Below, piece after piece: positions 17,343 through 24,987 of a stretch of DNA of 64,000 nt. The position numbers were made by a program, and so were the translations under genes. Within the stretch, counting starts at the first letter, position 1; every line of letters starts with the position of its first letter. Under the pieces are notes generated by a model. That model worked only from the letters and a program-made list of their open reading frames with translations, was not told the DNA's origin and did not search any database. Source of the stretch: Erwinia sp. S63 (GTDB lineage: Bacteria > Pseudomonadota > Gammaproteobacteria > Enterobacterales > Enterobacteriaceae); contig NZ_JACVUP010000001.1 in NCBI RefSeq assembly GCF_016625195.1, forward strand, positions 1 through 64,000, in the 5' to 3' direction.

Positions 17343-18371
17343 TCATCGGGCGTCAATTTCCGGTATCGCGGACATGCCCACACGCAGTTGTGCCAAATCG
17401 GGTTGGTTGGCATCCAGCACAATTTTCACCGGTAAACGCTGCACCACCTTGGTGTAATTACCGGTGGCATTGTCCGGTGAAATGGCGGAGAAGGTCGCGC
17501 CCGTCGCCGGTGCAATGCTGTCAACATGACCGGTAAAGGTCTTGCCAGGCAGCGCATCGACTCTCACCACCGCTCTCTGTCCCGGCTGCACATCGGCCAG
17601 TTGCGTTTCAAGATAATTGGCGGTGATATAGGTCTGTTGCAGTGGCACCACCGCCAGTAACCGGGTGCCCGCACTCACGTAAGCGCCCAATCGCACCGAG
17701 CGCTGACCAATCATGCCATCCACCGGCGCCACAATCCGCGTGTAAGAGAGATTCAACTTCGCCTGATCCACGCTGGCCTGCGCTGCTGTCACATCGGCTT
17801 CTGCCTGACGCACGGCCGCTTGCAACACACCCACCTGTTTCATCGATGCAGCCAGTGCAGCTTCGCTCTGGCGCACCGCAGCAGACGCTGAACGTTGGGT
17901 TGAACTGGCTTTCTGCTGCTCATCCGCGGCAATGGTGCCGCTTTTGTACAGCTGGTTATAACGCGCGGCACTCTGGCCGGCGTATTGCGCTGACGCCTGG
18001 CTCGCTGCTAAGGTCGCTTTGGCTTCATCAATGGTCGATTGCTGCTGCTCCAGTTGAGCCTGGCTGCTCAGGCGTTTGGCATCGCTGACCTGCAAATTCG
18101 CCTGCGCCGTTTCCAACGCCACGCGGTAATCGCGATCGTCAAGCGTGGCTAGCAGTTCGCCCGCTTTTACTCGCTGGTTATCCTGCACATTCACACTGGC
18201 GATATAGCCGGAGACCTTCGGCGCCACCAGGGTGTAATCCGCATTTACATAGGCATCATCAGTGCGATGATCGTTGCCGGTCATTGATGACCAGACAAAA
18301 AAGGCCATGGCCAGCAACACGATTAATAGGGCACTCAACAGCACCGTTCTTTTCAAGGCAAAAGCTTGCAT
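17343..18371 (-). CDS. HlyD/EmrA-family membrane fusion protein
   Basis: 342 residues. One N-terminal membrane anchor (about 8-30) precedes a biotinyl-lipoyl half (YTLVAPKVSGYIASVNVQDNQRVKAG), a long Ala/Gln-rich coiled-coil hairpin (about 85-210), the second lipoyl half (TRIVAPVDGMIGQRSVRLGAYVSAG) and a beta-barrel. It bridges an inner-membrane pump to an outer-membrane channel. It starts 5 bases after the MFS gene stop, so the two form an efflux operon. It is EmrA-like but not the emrA orthologue. No outer-membrane partner is encoded nearby. Confidence 0.9.
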   Translation of the reverse strand: MQAFALKRTVLLSALLIVLLAMAFFVWSSMTGNDHRTDDAYVNADYTLVAPKVSGYIASVNVQDNQRVKAGELLATLDDRDYRVALETAQANLQVSDAKRLSSQAQLEQQQSTIDEAKATLAASQASAQYAGQSAARYNQLYKSGTIAADEQQKASSTQRSASAAVRQSEAALAASMKQVGVLQAAVRQAEADVTAAQASVDQAKLNLSYTRIVAPVDGMIGQRSVRLGAYVSAGTRLLAVVPLQQTYITANYLETQLADVQPGQRAVVRVDALPGKTFTGHVDSIAPATGATFSAISPDNATGNYTKVVQRLPVKIVLDANQPDLAQLRVGMSAIPEIDAR

Positions 18372-18376
18372 ATCAG

Positions 18377-19978
18377 TTATCTCGACGTCGTCGTAACAGG
18401 TTGAATCAGGGTTTGTGGCGGCCAGACACGTTTTGGCAACCAGGCAGTCAGTAGTAAAAGCAGGGCGGCGAAACCAATCAGCATTTGGTAGCAGTCACTC
18501 AGGCTGAGCACCATCGCCTGATGCTTCAGCAGGGTCGCGAAACCGCTAAGGTTCTCTGCGCTACTGGCGCTGCCATCCGGTAATAAAGGAAAGCTGCTGC
18601 TGGATTGGGCGCTGCTGGGCGCAGTCATCAGCCAGGGGCGGCTGGCGGCATTGCCCACCAGCACGCTGGAGTGAAACTGTTCCCGGTGGCTGATAAACCA
18701 TTCCACCAGGGTGCTGGCGGCAATGCTGGAGAAACCGCGCACCGTATTAAACATCGCGGAGGCAAATGGGCCTTCCGGTGGCGCAACCACGCTGGTGGCG
18801 CTCATCAACACCGGCAGAATCACCATCGGTTGACCGAAAGCCTGCAAAATCTGGATGACCCAGAAATTCTGTCGCGCCCAGTCACTGGTAATGTTCATGC
18901 CCATCAGGCAGGAGATCACCAGCAGCGTCACGCCAGCAGTCAGCATCCAGCGGCAATCAATCCAGCGGATATTGAGCAGTGCTGCCACCAGTGGGGCGAT
19001 CAGTAATTGCGGTAAGCCGATGGTTAACGCCAGCGGCGCGAATTGCAGTGTGCGGAAGCCTTCCACCTGGCCAAGATAGGCGGAGGGCAGCGCGGATCCG
19101 GAAAGCGACAGAATCAACACGCCCGCCAGCGCCAGCAAACCGTGCGCAAGATTGTGACGGCGGAGCATCTGTAATTTGAACAGTGGCAACGGGTGAAACC
19201 ATTCATTAATAAAGAACACAGTCAGCAATGCCAGCGCGCTCAATAATAGCGCCGCAAACAGCGGTGAACTGAGCCAGTCAAGGCGTTCGCCCTGCGTCAG
19301 CGCCAGAATCAGCAGCGCCATGCCTGAGCAACCGGTCAGCATGCCGAACAGGTCTATCTGCTTAAAACGCTCGAAGCGCAGCGGGTCTTGCGGTAAGCCC
19401 CAGCCAATCAACAGCATGGCGATCAGCATTGACGGGATAACTTGCCAAAACACGAACATCCAGCTCACTTCATCGGTCCAGAAAGCGGCAAGCGTGGCGG
19501 CGAGATTGGGGCCAAAGGTGGCGGTTAACGCATAGGCGCCAAGACCATAAAGCTTGATTGGCGGCGGCAGAAAACGCAGTGCCACGGTCATCAGTAACGG
19601 TGGCAATGCACCGCCAAACAGACCCTGAATCACGCGCAGCGCAATAAACAGCGTGGCGTTCGGCATTAAAGGCAGCAGCAAACCGCACAGCATAAAGCCA
19701 GCGGAAACCGCCAGAGCAAAACGACGCAGGGAAAAGGTCACGGCAAACCACGGCGCGATCATCATCGCGGCCACTTCTGCCGCCTGATAAGCGGAAATGA
19801 TCCAGCTGCCTTGATCGTAGCTAATGCCGATGGCGGCACGGATATCCGCCAACGCAATATCCGTCACGCGGTCATTTAATCCGGAGGTGAGCGCAGCAAT
19901 CAGCACGCCAACCAATCCCAGCGCCAGGCGCAGGGTAAACGGATGGGGAGCCGGAGCCGCAACAGGCTGGGCGTTCAT
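18377..19978 (-). CDS. EmrB-like MFS drug efflux transporter (DHA2, 14 TM)
   Basis: 533-residue DHA2-family major facilitator with about 14 membrane helices. Near the start is LNDRVTDIALADIRAAIGISYDQGSWIISAYQAAE, and the helix-4/5 region has GLFGGALPPLLM. It would expel hydrophobic compounds by proton antiport together with the adjacent HlyD protein. It is transcribed away from the IclR gene. Two 19-bp operator-like repeats lie 30 and 74 bases upstream of its ATG, so repression by that regulator is likely. The substrate is unknown. Confidence 0.9.
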   Translation of the reverse strand: MNAQPVAAPAPHPFTLRLALGLVGVLIAALTSGLNDRVTDIALADIRAAIGISYDQGSWIISAYQAAEVAAMMIAPWFAVTFSLRRFALAVSAGFMLCGLLLPLMPNATLFIALRVIQGLFGGALPPLLMTVALRFLPPPIKLYGLGAYALTATFGPNLAATLAAFWTDEVSWMFVFWQVIPSMLIAMLLIGWGLPQDPLRFERFKQIDLFGMLTGCSGMALLILALTQGERLDWLSSPLFAALLLSALALLTVFFINEWFHPLPLFKLQMLRRHNLAHGLLALAGVLILSLSGSALPSAYLGQVEGFRTLQFAPLALTIGLPQLLIAPLVAALLNIRWIDCRWMLTAGVTLLVISCLMGMNITSDWARQNFWVIQILQAFGQPMVILPVLMSATSVVAPPEGPFASAMFNTVRGFSSIAASTLVEWFISHREQFHSSVLVGNAASRPWLMTAPSSAQSSSSFPLLPDGSASSAENLSGFATLLKHQAMVLSLSDCYQMLIGFAALLLLLTAWLPKRVWPPQTLIQPVTTTSR

Positions 19979-20007
19979 AACAGGTGTCTCGTTTATTATT
20001 GATGCAG

Positions 20008-20026
20008 TGTATTGCGATGTGATACA
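20008..20026. promoter_or_regulatory. 19-bp operator-like repeat 1
   Basis: TGTATTGCGATGTGATACA, an inverted repeat with outer arms TGTAT/ATACA and GC/GT inside. It is identical to repeat 2 except for one base (20016). It lies between the efflux pair and the IclR regulator. Confidence 0.75.
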
Positions 20027-20051
20027 TGTCGCATCTTACATCTCGGTATGA

Positions 20052-20070
20052 TGTATTGCAATGTGATACA
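20052..20070. promoter_or_regulatory. 19-bp operator-like repeat 2
   Basis: TGTATTGCAATGTGATACA, in the same orientation as repeat 1 and starting 44 bases after it, close to four helical turns. It lies 58 bases before the iclR ATG. The two copies probably bind the same dimeric regulator. Confidence 0.75.
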
Positions 20071-20127
20071 GGGTGTAAAAGTGCGGTCATTCGCGCTAAA
20101 GTAGGGCAGGCCAAAAAGGAACGCACA

Positions 20128-20913
20128 ATGGTTGAACTTCCCTCAAGCCGTGAGGATGAAAAAGCGGGTGGCATTCAGGTCATCGCGCGTGCGGCAAAAA
20201 TTCTGAATGCGCTGGGTGAACATCCGGGCGGCATGAGTCTGGGCGAAATTGCGCAGGTGGTCGATCTGCCACGTTCAACGGTGCAGCGTATTATCGCCGC
20301 GCTGGATAGCGCACAACTGGTACGCAGCAGCGGGGCGGGCGGGCTTCGTCTGGGACCGGCACTGCTCAAGCTGATCTCCAGCGTGCACAGTGATGTGGTC
20401 GAAATCGTCCGTCCGTTTCTGGAACAACTCTCCGCCGATATCAACGAAACCGTTTCGCTGGCGCGCGCCAGTGGCACGCAGTTAGCGATTGTTCACTATG
20501 TGGTGGCATCCCGGGAATTGCGGGTGGTGCCACGCATCGGTTTGAATCTCCCGCTCTACAGCACTTCAGGCGGTCGCGCACTGCTGGCACTGGAAAGTGA
20601 TGAAGATGTGCGCGTGATGGTCGGCGAAGCCTATAAAGAGTTGACCGAAATGACGGTGAAAACCTTGCCACAACTGCTGGAATTGATTGCTGAGGTGCGT
20701 AACAGCGGTCTGGCCATCGATCGTGGCGAAACGCTTGAAGGAATTTCCACCATGGCGGTGGCAATCGACACGCTGTTTGGTCGCTTCTCCATTTCGCTGC
20801 TGGTGCCGACGGCGCGTTTTCATAAACAGGAAGCGCGCTATCGTGATGAAATCATGAAATGCAAAGAGGCGCTGATTCGCGAAATTGGCAAAATGACCGC
20901 TGTGGAAGGATAA
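20128..20913 (+). CDS. IclR-family transcriptional regulator
   Basis: 261 residues. The N-terminal winged HTH (about 13-75) contains LGEIAQVVDLPRSTVQRIIAAL. The C-terminal IclR effector domain contains HSDVVEIVRPFLEQLSADINETVSLA and GLAIDRGETLEGISTMAVAI. The start follows an AAGGA site 7 bases upstream. An in-frame GTG or ATG further out runs through the operator region and was rejected. It is followed after 7 bases by a universal stress protein gene. It probably controls the divergent efflux pair through the two 19-bp repeats. The ligand is unknown. Confidence 0.9.
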   Translation: MVELPSSREDEKAGGIQVIARAAKILNALGEHPGGMSLGEIAQVVDLPRSTVQRIIAALDSAQLVRSSGAGGLRLGPALLKLISSVHSDVVEIVRPFLEQLSADINETVSLARASGTQLAIVHYVVASRELRVVPRIGLNLPLYSTSGGRALLALESDEDVRVMVGEAYKELTEMTVKTLPQLLELIAEVRNSGLAIDRGETLEGISTMAVAIDTLFGRFSISLLVPTARFHKQEARYRDEIMKCKEALIREIGKMTAVEG

Positions 20914-20920
20914 CTAACTG

Positions 20921-21373
20921 ATGAAAACCTTGCTGATGGCCATTGATAATTCACCGGTGGCAGAAAAAGTCATCGCGTTAACCATTGAACAGGCGCTGGC
21001 GCAACAGGCTCAGGTCACGGTGTTGTGCTGTGTTGATCCCGCTTATTCATCCTGCAATCAGCCGATCGAAATCGATGCGGGCGAAGATCCAGATGATTTC
21101 GTCGCGGCAAAAGATGAACAAAACACCGCTGAAATGGTGGTGCGTCACGCGCTGGCCCCGCTACTGCGTGCCGGTGTGGCTGCCAAAGGTTTGATTCTGG
21201 CCGGTGAAGCCGCGGAAACCATTGTGGCGCAGTCCAATGCATTGAAGGCCAGCATGATCATCATCGGTCGCCGTCATCTTTCTCCTTTTAATCGCTTACT
21301 TAAAGGTTCGGTGAGTGCGGCTGTGATTGAGCGCGCCAACTGCCCAGTTCTGATTGACGTTCGCAAGGATTAA
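20921..21373 (+). CDS. Universal stress protein, UspA family
   Basis: 150 residues with a single Usp domain. The start MKTLLMAIDNSPVAEKVI and the ATP-binding signature IIIGRRHLSPFNRLLKGSVS (G-2X-G-like, then GS) are present. These cytosolic proteins bind ATP and help cells withstand stress; the exact role is unclear. It lies 7 bases after iclR and 9 bases before the next gene, so the three are probably one transcript. Confidence 0.9.
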   Translation: MKTLLMAIDNSPVAEKVIALTIEQALAQQAQVTVLCCVDPAYSSCNQPIEIDAGEDPDDFVAAKDEQNTAEMVVRHALAPLLRAGVAAKGLILAGEAAETIVAQSNALKASMIIIGRRHLSPFNRLLKGSVSAAVIERANCPVLIDVRKD

Positions 21374-21382
21374 TCACGCTCC

Positions 21383-22186
21383 ATGTTTTCCCTCTTACCT
21401 ATCACGCTGGCGGCGTTTGCGCTACTGGCGGTGATTATCATCGTTCTGATCCGCACCACCGCACTCCGCTTATGGCAGGGGTTAGTGCTGTTTTTACTGC
21501 CGTTAGTCCTGGCGAACATGCTGTGGTTTAGTTGGTTACACCCACGGCAGGAGCGACAGGCGCTGGAAAGCGAGGTGGCAAATCAGTTAAGCCTCGCACC
21601 GGGCTATCGTCAGCTCAAAACACAGGAGCCGGCGCTGTGGCAAATGCTTAATCGCGAGTTACTGCACAAGCGTATGGAAGGCGTGCCTGCTGACCAGGCG
21701 CTGGGCGAGTTACGTGGATGGCTGATGGATCTGGTTAATCAGCGTATGGCGCGTGCAGATGACGAGACGCTGCTCAATTATTTGCGTGTGTCAGTGCAGG
21801 AGATGCAGACACTGCAGCAACCGGAGCCACAACGCTGCTTCCGCTTCCTTTACCCGCAGGTAAATGGCGGCATCAATCTGCAACAAGCCCTGTCACCGGA
21901 GTTATACCAACGTGATGCCCAGGCGTTAGATTTACTGCTGCAAAACAGTACGGGTGAAGAGCGGCCGGTAGATCAGCAGGGCGCGCAACGTGATTTGCAA
22001 AGCGTCGTAGAAAAACTTTACGGCAAGTGGGGCGATAAGCTTCAGCAACTCAACATGCCGGCCGATACGGCCGTCGATCGCAGCGCCATGTGCGCCATGT
22101 CGATTGATCTCTATAGCGGCATTCTCGCATTGCCTGCCAAACAATCCGCCAACCTTTTGCGTAAGATGGTCAGCCTTACCGGTTAG
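21383..22186 (+). CDS. Hypothetical membrane-anchored protein
   Basis: 267 residues; family not recognised. Two N-terminal membrane helices (about 4-25 and 31-51) lie close together. A roughly 210-residue, Gln/Leu-rich and mostly helical soluble part follows, holding RCFRFLYPQVNGG (about 153-165) and a conserved-looking MCAMSIDLYSGILALP near the end. Topology suggests the large part is on one side of the inner membrane. It is the third gene of the IclR-Usp cluster, which may imply a stress role. No catalytic motif is visible. Confidence 0.75.
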   Translation: MFSLLPITLAAFALLAVIIIVLIRTTALRLWQGLVLFLLPLVLANMLWFSWLHPRQERQALESEVANQLSLAPGYRQLKTQEPALWQMLNRELLHKRMEGVPADQALGELRGWLMDLVNQRMARADDETLLNYLRVSVQEMQTLQQPEPQRCFRFLYPQVNGGINLQQALSPELYQRDAQALDLLLQNSTGEERPVDQQGAQRDLQSVVEKLYGKWGDKLQQLNMPADTAVDRSAMCAMSIDLYSGILALPAKQSANLLRKMVSLTG

Positions 22187-22204
22187 GTTTACGCGTAAAA
22201 AAAA

Positions 22205-22221
22205 GCCCGCTCAGCGCGGGC
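22205..22221 (-). terminator. GC hairpin with A-run on its left
   Basis: Stem GCCCGC/GCGGGC with loop TCAGC. The eight As before it become a U-run on the minus strand, while the plus strand lacks Ts right after the stem. It looks like a terminator for minus-strand transcription, but it sits 18 bases past a plus-strand gene. It may act weakly in both directions. Confidence 0.55.
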
Positions 22222-22442
22222 ATAAAGGTCACTTTCCGTTTGTTTTTCTCGTGTCACCTGGTGTGGAGCAGACTTCGTGCTGTCTGAAAGCATCATGTCA
22301 TCGGTTAAGTGATATGAAAAACCGTTTGGTTTTATTGATTTGATTGGTAAAAACTTTTTCAAAATGACTATTTCGCGCCAGTTTCCTATAGATGCGTGCG
22401 GCGTAGGCATTTAGACTGCTTCGCCTGGAAGAGGACACCCTA

Positions 22443-22724
22443 ATGAAAAAAATGCTTATTAGCGCGCTCGCGCTTTTTATGCTGGCCGGTTGTAGTGTCA
22501 GCAAACCCGGTGGATTTGAACGTGTCGATGAAGATAAAAGCTCAAATACCGTGCAATATCGTTACGACCCGCATACTTTGAATAAAGATGCGATGGAAAT
22601 CGATTTGGCGAATTATTGTAACCAACGTGGATTTGATAAAGTGGAATCGCTGCCCGCGCAGGACAGCCATCTACCCGGATTAAAGAAAGCCTGGTATCAA
22701 TGTAATTACGCGGTAAAAAGTTAA
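22443..22724 (+). CDS. Small lipoprotein
   Basis: 93 residues. A short signal peptide is followed by a lipobox, FMLAGC, with the lipidated cysteine at C17 and a Ser after it, predicting outer-membrane sorting. The mature part is about 77 residues with two cysteines (NYCNQRGF and WYQCNY) that may form a disulfide. The ending YQCNYAVKS is reminiscent of small enteric lipoproteins such as YecR, but I cannot assign it. It ends just before a strong bidirectional terminator shared with the 49-residue lipoprotein gene. Confidence 0.8.
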   Translation: MKKMLISALALFMLAGCSVSKPGGFERVDEDKSSNTVQYRYDPHTLNKDAMEIDLANYCNQRGFDKVESLPAQDSHLPGLKKAWYQCNYAVKS

Positions 22725-22730
22725 AAGAAA

Positions 22731-22768
22731 GGGCGGGATAATTTCCCGCCCTTTTTTGTTTTTTTATT
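22731..22768 (+). terminator. Strong bidirectional terminator between two lipoprotein genes
   Basis: 8-bp stem GGGCGGGA/TCCCGCCC with loop TAATT, followed by a long T-run on + (22752-22768) and by TTTCTTTTAAC on the minus strand. Confidence 0.92.
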
Positions 22769-22792
22769 ATGTGCTGTGTGTGCTTTGCCCAA

Positions 22793-22942
22793 CTACCAAT
22801 GACGATCATGATAACCACGGTCATGGTGCCAGCCACCGCCGTGGCCCCAGCCCGGTCCGCGACCATATCCGTCATGAACGATACAACCACTCAACATCGT
22901 CATAATGGCAACAACCGAAGCAGCTTTAATAAGTGTTTTCAT
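22793..22942 (-). CDS. 49-residue Gly/His-rich lipoprotein
   Basis: Small gene of 50 codons. Translation starts MKTLIKAASVVAIMTMLSGC, a clean lipoprotein signal with lipidated C20 in the LSGC lipobox. The mature 29 residues start CIVHDGYGRG and are rich in Gly, His, Trp and Tyr, ending YHDRHW. A strong GAGGAG ribosome site lies 6 bases before the ATG, and the shared terminator at 22731-22768 follows. The His/Gly-rich tail could bind metal or cell-wall material, which is an inference. The C-terminal style recalls YpeC at 7611-7949. I recognise no named family. Confidence 0.85.
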   Translation of the reverse strand: MKTLIKAASVVAIMTMLSGCIVHDGYGRGPGWGHGGGWHHDRGYHDRHW

Positions 22943-23193
22943 GGAGAGTCCTCCTCTTTTCCAATGAAGCCAGATTACCGGGGAAAAGTGGAGTGAAGAT
23001 GCAGTGAATGTAGAGTTATTTCTGGATCTATTGCCAGATATGTCAATTTAAAGCTAAAAACGTCAAGGCGGGAAATAAACCAATCAGATAAAACCGAATG
23101 CCTGATGATAATAACGCGAATACTCTGAAATGCAATCCTAAATAACAGCTATTCTCAACTCTTAAAACATTAAGCAGGAAAGATGGAGAAAAA

Positions 23194-23219
23194 AGATGCC
23201 GCAGAATGATGCGGCATCT
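23194..23219 (-). terminator. Terminator of yhjX
   Basis: 10-bp stem AGATGCCGCA/TGCGGCATCT with a 6-base loop. On the minus strand it is followed by TTTTTTCTCC. It lies 8 bases past the yhjX stop. Confidence 0.9.
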
Positions 23220-23226
23220 GTTGAGA

Positions 23227-24444
23227 TTAATTATGCAGCAAAGGTTCAGTGACGTTTTGACGATTTGGCAGACGGATGCTGAGCGACAGCACCAGTGAAA
23301 TCACCAGCAGCGTCATGATCAAGCTGAAGGTGACGGTGAAACCACCGAACACCGAAGCCACCAGCGAACCCATCACGCTGCCGATACCGAATCCCAGGTA
23401 AATCAGCCCGTAATTTTTCGTCAGATTATTAAGACCAAAGAAATCGCTGACCAGGGAAGGGAACACGGTGATGGTGCCACCAAAGCTAAAGGCAACACAG
23501 GCCAGTGACAGGAAGAAGGTGGTTTCATTCATCCGGGTGAACAACAGAATGCTCATGCCCACCAATGAAACGATCTGTGCCAGTGAAATGACGCGAATAC
23601 GTGCCATTTTATCGGAGAGTACGCCGAGAATAAGGCGGCCACTCAGGTTAGCAATCGCGATAACAGTCACGGCATTAGCGGCGGTTTGCGTAGTCAGATG
23701 GACCATCCCTTCACCGATGTCTTTCGCCACGCCAATCACATACAGACCGCTCATGCAGGCAGTGAGGAACATCAGTGCCAGCATCCAGTACTGCGGTAAC
23801 CGCACGGATTGCGCCAGCGTGTAATCTTTTTCCAGCACTTTCGTGTTCCCGCTGCTTTGCTGGATAGGGGCATCACGCATCATCAGCGCACCCACAATAA
23901 TCATGCTCATTGCCAGCACACCCCAAATCATAAAGGTGTTCTCCAGACCGTAAGTGCTGAGCAACGCGCCACAGATAAATTTGAAGCCGAGGCTACCTAA
24001 GCCGTAAGCGCCAATCGAGCAGGCGGAGATTAATCCTTTGCGCTCCGGGAACCACTTCACGCAGTTTGACAGCGTCATCAGGTATCCTGCGCCATCCGCT
24101 AAACCGACCAGGATGCCAGCGCTGAGGTACAGCATCATCAGGTTATCGGCATGAGCGGTCAGCCAAAAGCCAATCGCCATTAAAATCCCGGCGCCAATGG
24201 TGACGTTACGTACACCAAAGCGCTCCTGTAATTTCCCCGCCAGCGACGATGCAATCGCCAGGCCCAGACTCAATAAACCAAACGAGAAGGCAACCTGACT
24301 GATTGGCGCATCAAGCTTATGCGCCAGCTGGCCGTTGAACAGGCTCCAGGTGTAAACCGAACCCAGTGCAAACTGAGTGATGATGGTGCCGATAAGGGTA
24401 AGCATGCGGGTGCGCTGCAACTGCGCGGATAGTTCTGTTTTCAT
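23227..24444 (-). CDS. yhjX: Pyruvate-inducible MFS transporter YhjX
   Basis: 405-residue major facilitator of the oxalate/formate antiporter type, strongly similar to E. coli YhjX (402). Shared blocks include TLIGTIITQFALGSVYTWSLFNG, LSNCVKWFPERKGLISA and GGTITVFPSLVSDFFGLNNLTKNYG. In E. coli yhjX is the main target of the pyruvate-responsive PyrSR system; its substrate is not firmly established. A matching PyrR site lies at 24543-24573. Here yhjX is about 10 kb from ypdAB, whereas in E. coli the two loci are far apart. Confidence 0.95.
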   Translation of the reverse strand: MKTELSAQLQRTRMLTLIGTIITQFALGSVYTWSLFNGQLAHKLDAPISQVAFSFGLLSLGLAIASSLAGKLQERFGVRNVTIGAGILMAIGFWLTAHADNLMMLYLSAGILVGLADGAGYLMTLSNCVKWFPERKGLISACSIGAYGLGSLGFKFICGALLSTYGLENTFMIWGVLAMSMIIVGALMMRDAPIQQSSGNTKVLEKDYTLAQSVRLPQYWMLALMFLTACMSGLYVIGVAKDIGEGMVHLTTQTAANAVTVIAIANLSGRLILGVLSDKMARIRVISLAQIVSLVGMSILLFTRMNETTFFLSLACVAFSFGGTITVFPSLVSDFFGLNNLTKNYGLIYLGFGIGSVMGSLVASVFGGFTVTFSLIMTLLVISLVLSLSIRLPNRQNVTEPLLHN

Positions 24445-24542
24445 TTTTATCTCTCCCCTCAGGGAATGCGGAATCTGCAGCGATAATAGGCAGCTTACGC
24501 GCGCGTGGGGCGAAGCAGGGCATCAAGAGACAGGATGAAGGA

Positions 24543-24573
24543 ATGAAATGCAGTAAAACGGGTATGAATGGCA
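24543..24573 (-). promoter_or_regulatory. PyrR (YpdB) binding site upstream of yhjX
   Basis: Read on the minus strand: TGCCATTCAT, 11 bases, TGCATTTCAT. This matches the known E. coli YpdB recognition pattern of two GGCATTTCAT-like repeats separated by exactly 11 bases (8 of 10 and 9 of 10 identities). It is centred about 115 bases before the yhjX start codon. Confidence 0.85.
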
Positions 24574-24710
24574 TGGGGTCACAATGGTGTCAATTTAAGC
24601 GTGACGGTTGCCATGGGTAAGCATGTGTAACCAAGTGTTATAAGCGTACCGATTTCGCTGCAAGATGACAGTTTTTTGCCAGGCTTAAGATTCACTCAAT
24701 AGGAGGAAAT

Positions 24711-24950
24711 ATGACAGACCGAGCATATGAATCCGCGTCAAGCGAGGATGAAGTTTGCTGCATCATCGGTCAGGCGGTGATCGAGTTAAGCGATGAGCAT
24801 CAGCCTGTGAATAAGTCCACGCTGTCGCTGAAACTACTGGCTATGGCCGATCGCGACAGAGATGATGAACGCGTTCTGCTTTACTGGATTGCCAGAAAAG
24901 CCATCAACAAACCTCACCAGCTCAATATCGGCGTTCAGGGCTGGCGCTAG
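24711..24950 (+). CDS. YmgB/AriR-family small connector protein
   Basis: 79 residues with an acidic start, then IIGQAVIELSDEHQPVNKSTLSLKLL and a helical DDERVLLYWIARKAINK tail. This fits the two-helix layout of the YmgB/AriR/YcgZ family, small proteins that modulate two-component signalling, acid resistance and biofilm in E. coli. Identity is modest, so the family call is tentative. It has a strong TAGGAGG ribosome site and its own terminator at 24959. It diverges from yhjX across a 266-base gap. Confidence 0.65.
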   Translation: MTDRAYESASSEDEVCCIIGQAVIELSDEHQPVNKSTLSLKLLAMADRDRDDERVLLYWIARKAINKPHQLNIGVQGWR

Positions 24951-24958
24951 AGGACCAA

Positions 24959-24981
24959 AGAGCGGGCGCAATGCCCGCTCT
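24959..24981. terminator. Convergent terminator between the YmgB-like and EamA genes
   Basis: 9-bp perfect stem AGAGCGGGC/GCCCGCTCT with loop GCAAT, 8 bases past the plus-strand stop and 6 bases from the minus-strand stop. T-runs are modest. Confidence 0.75.
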
Positions 24982-24987
24982 CGCTAT

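Noticed and set aside
22498-22890. 130-residue minus-strand open frame
   Set aside because: It overlaps the small lipoproteins in another frame and crosses the terminator. It has no conserved features.
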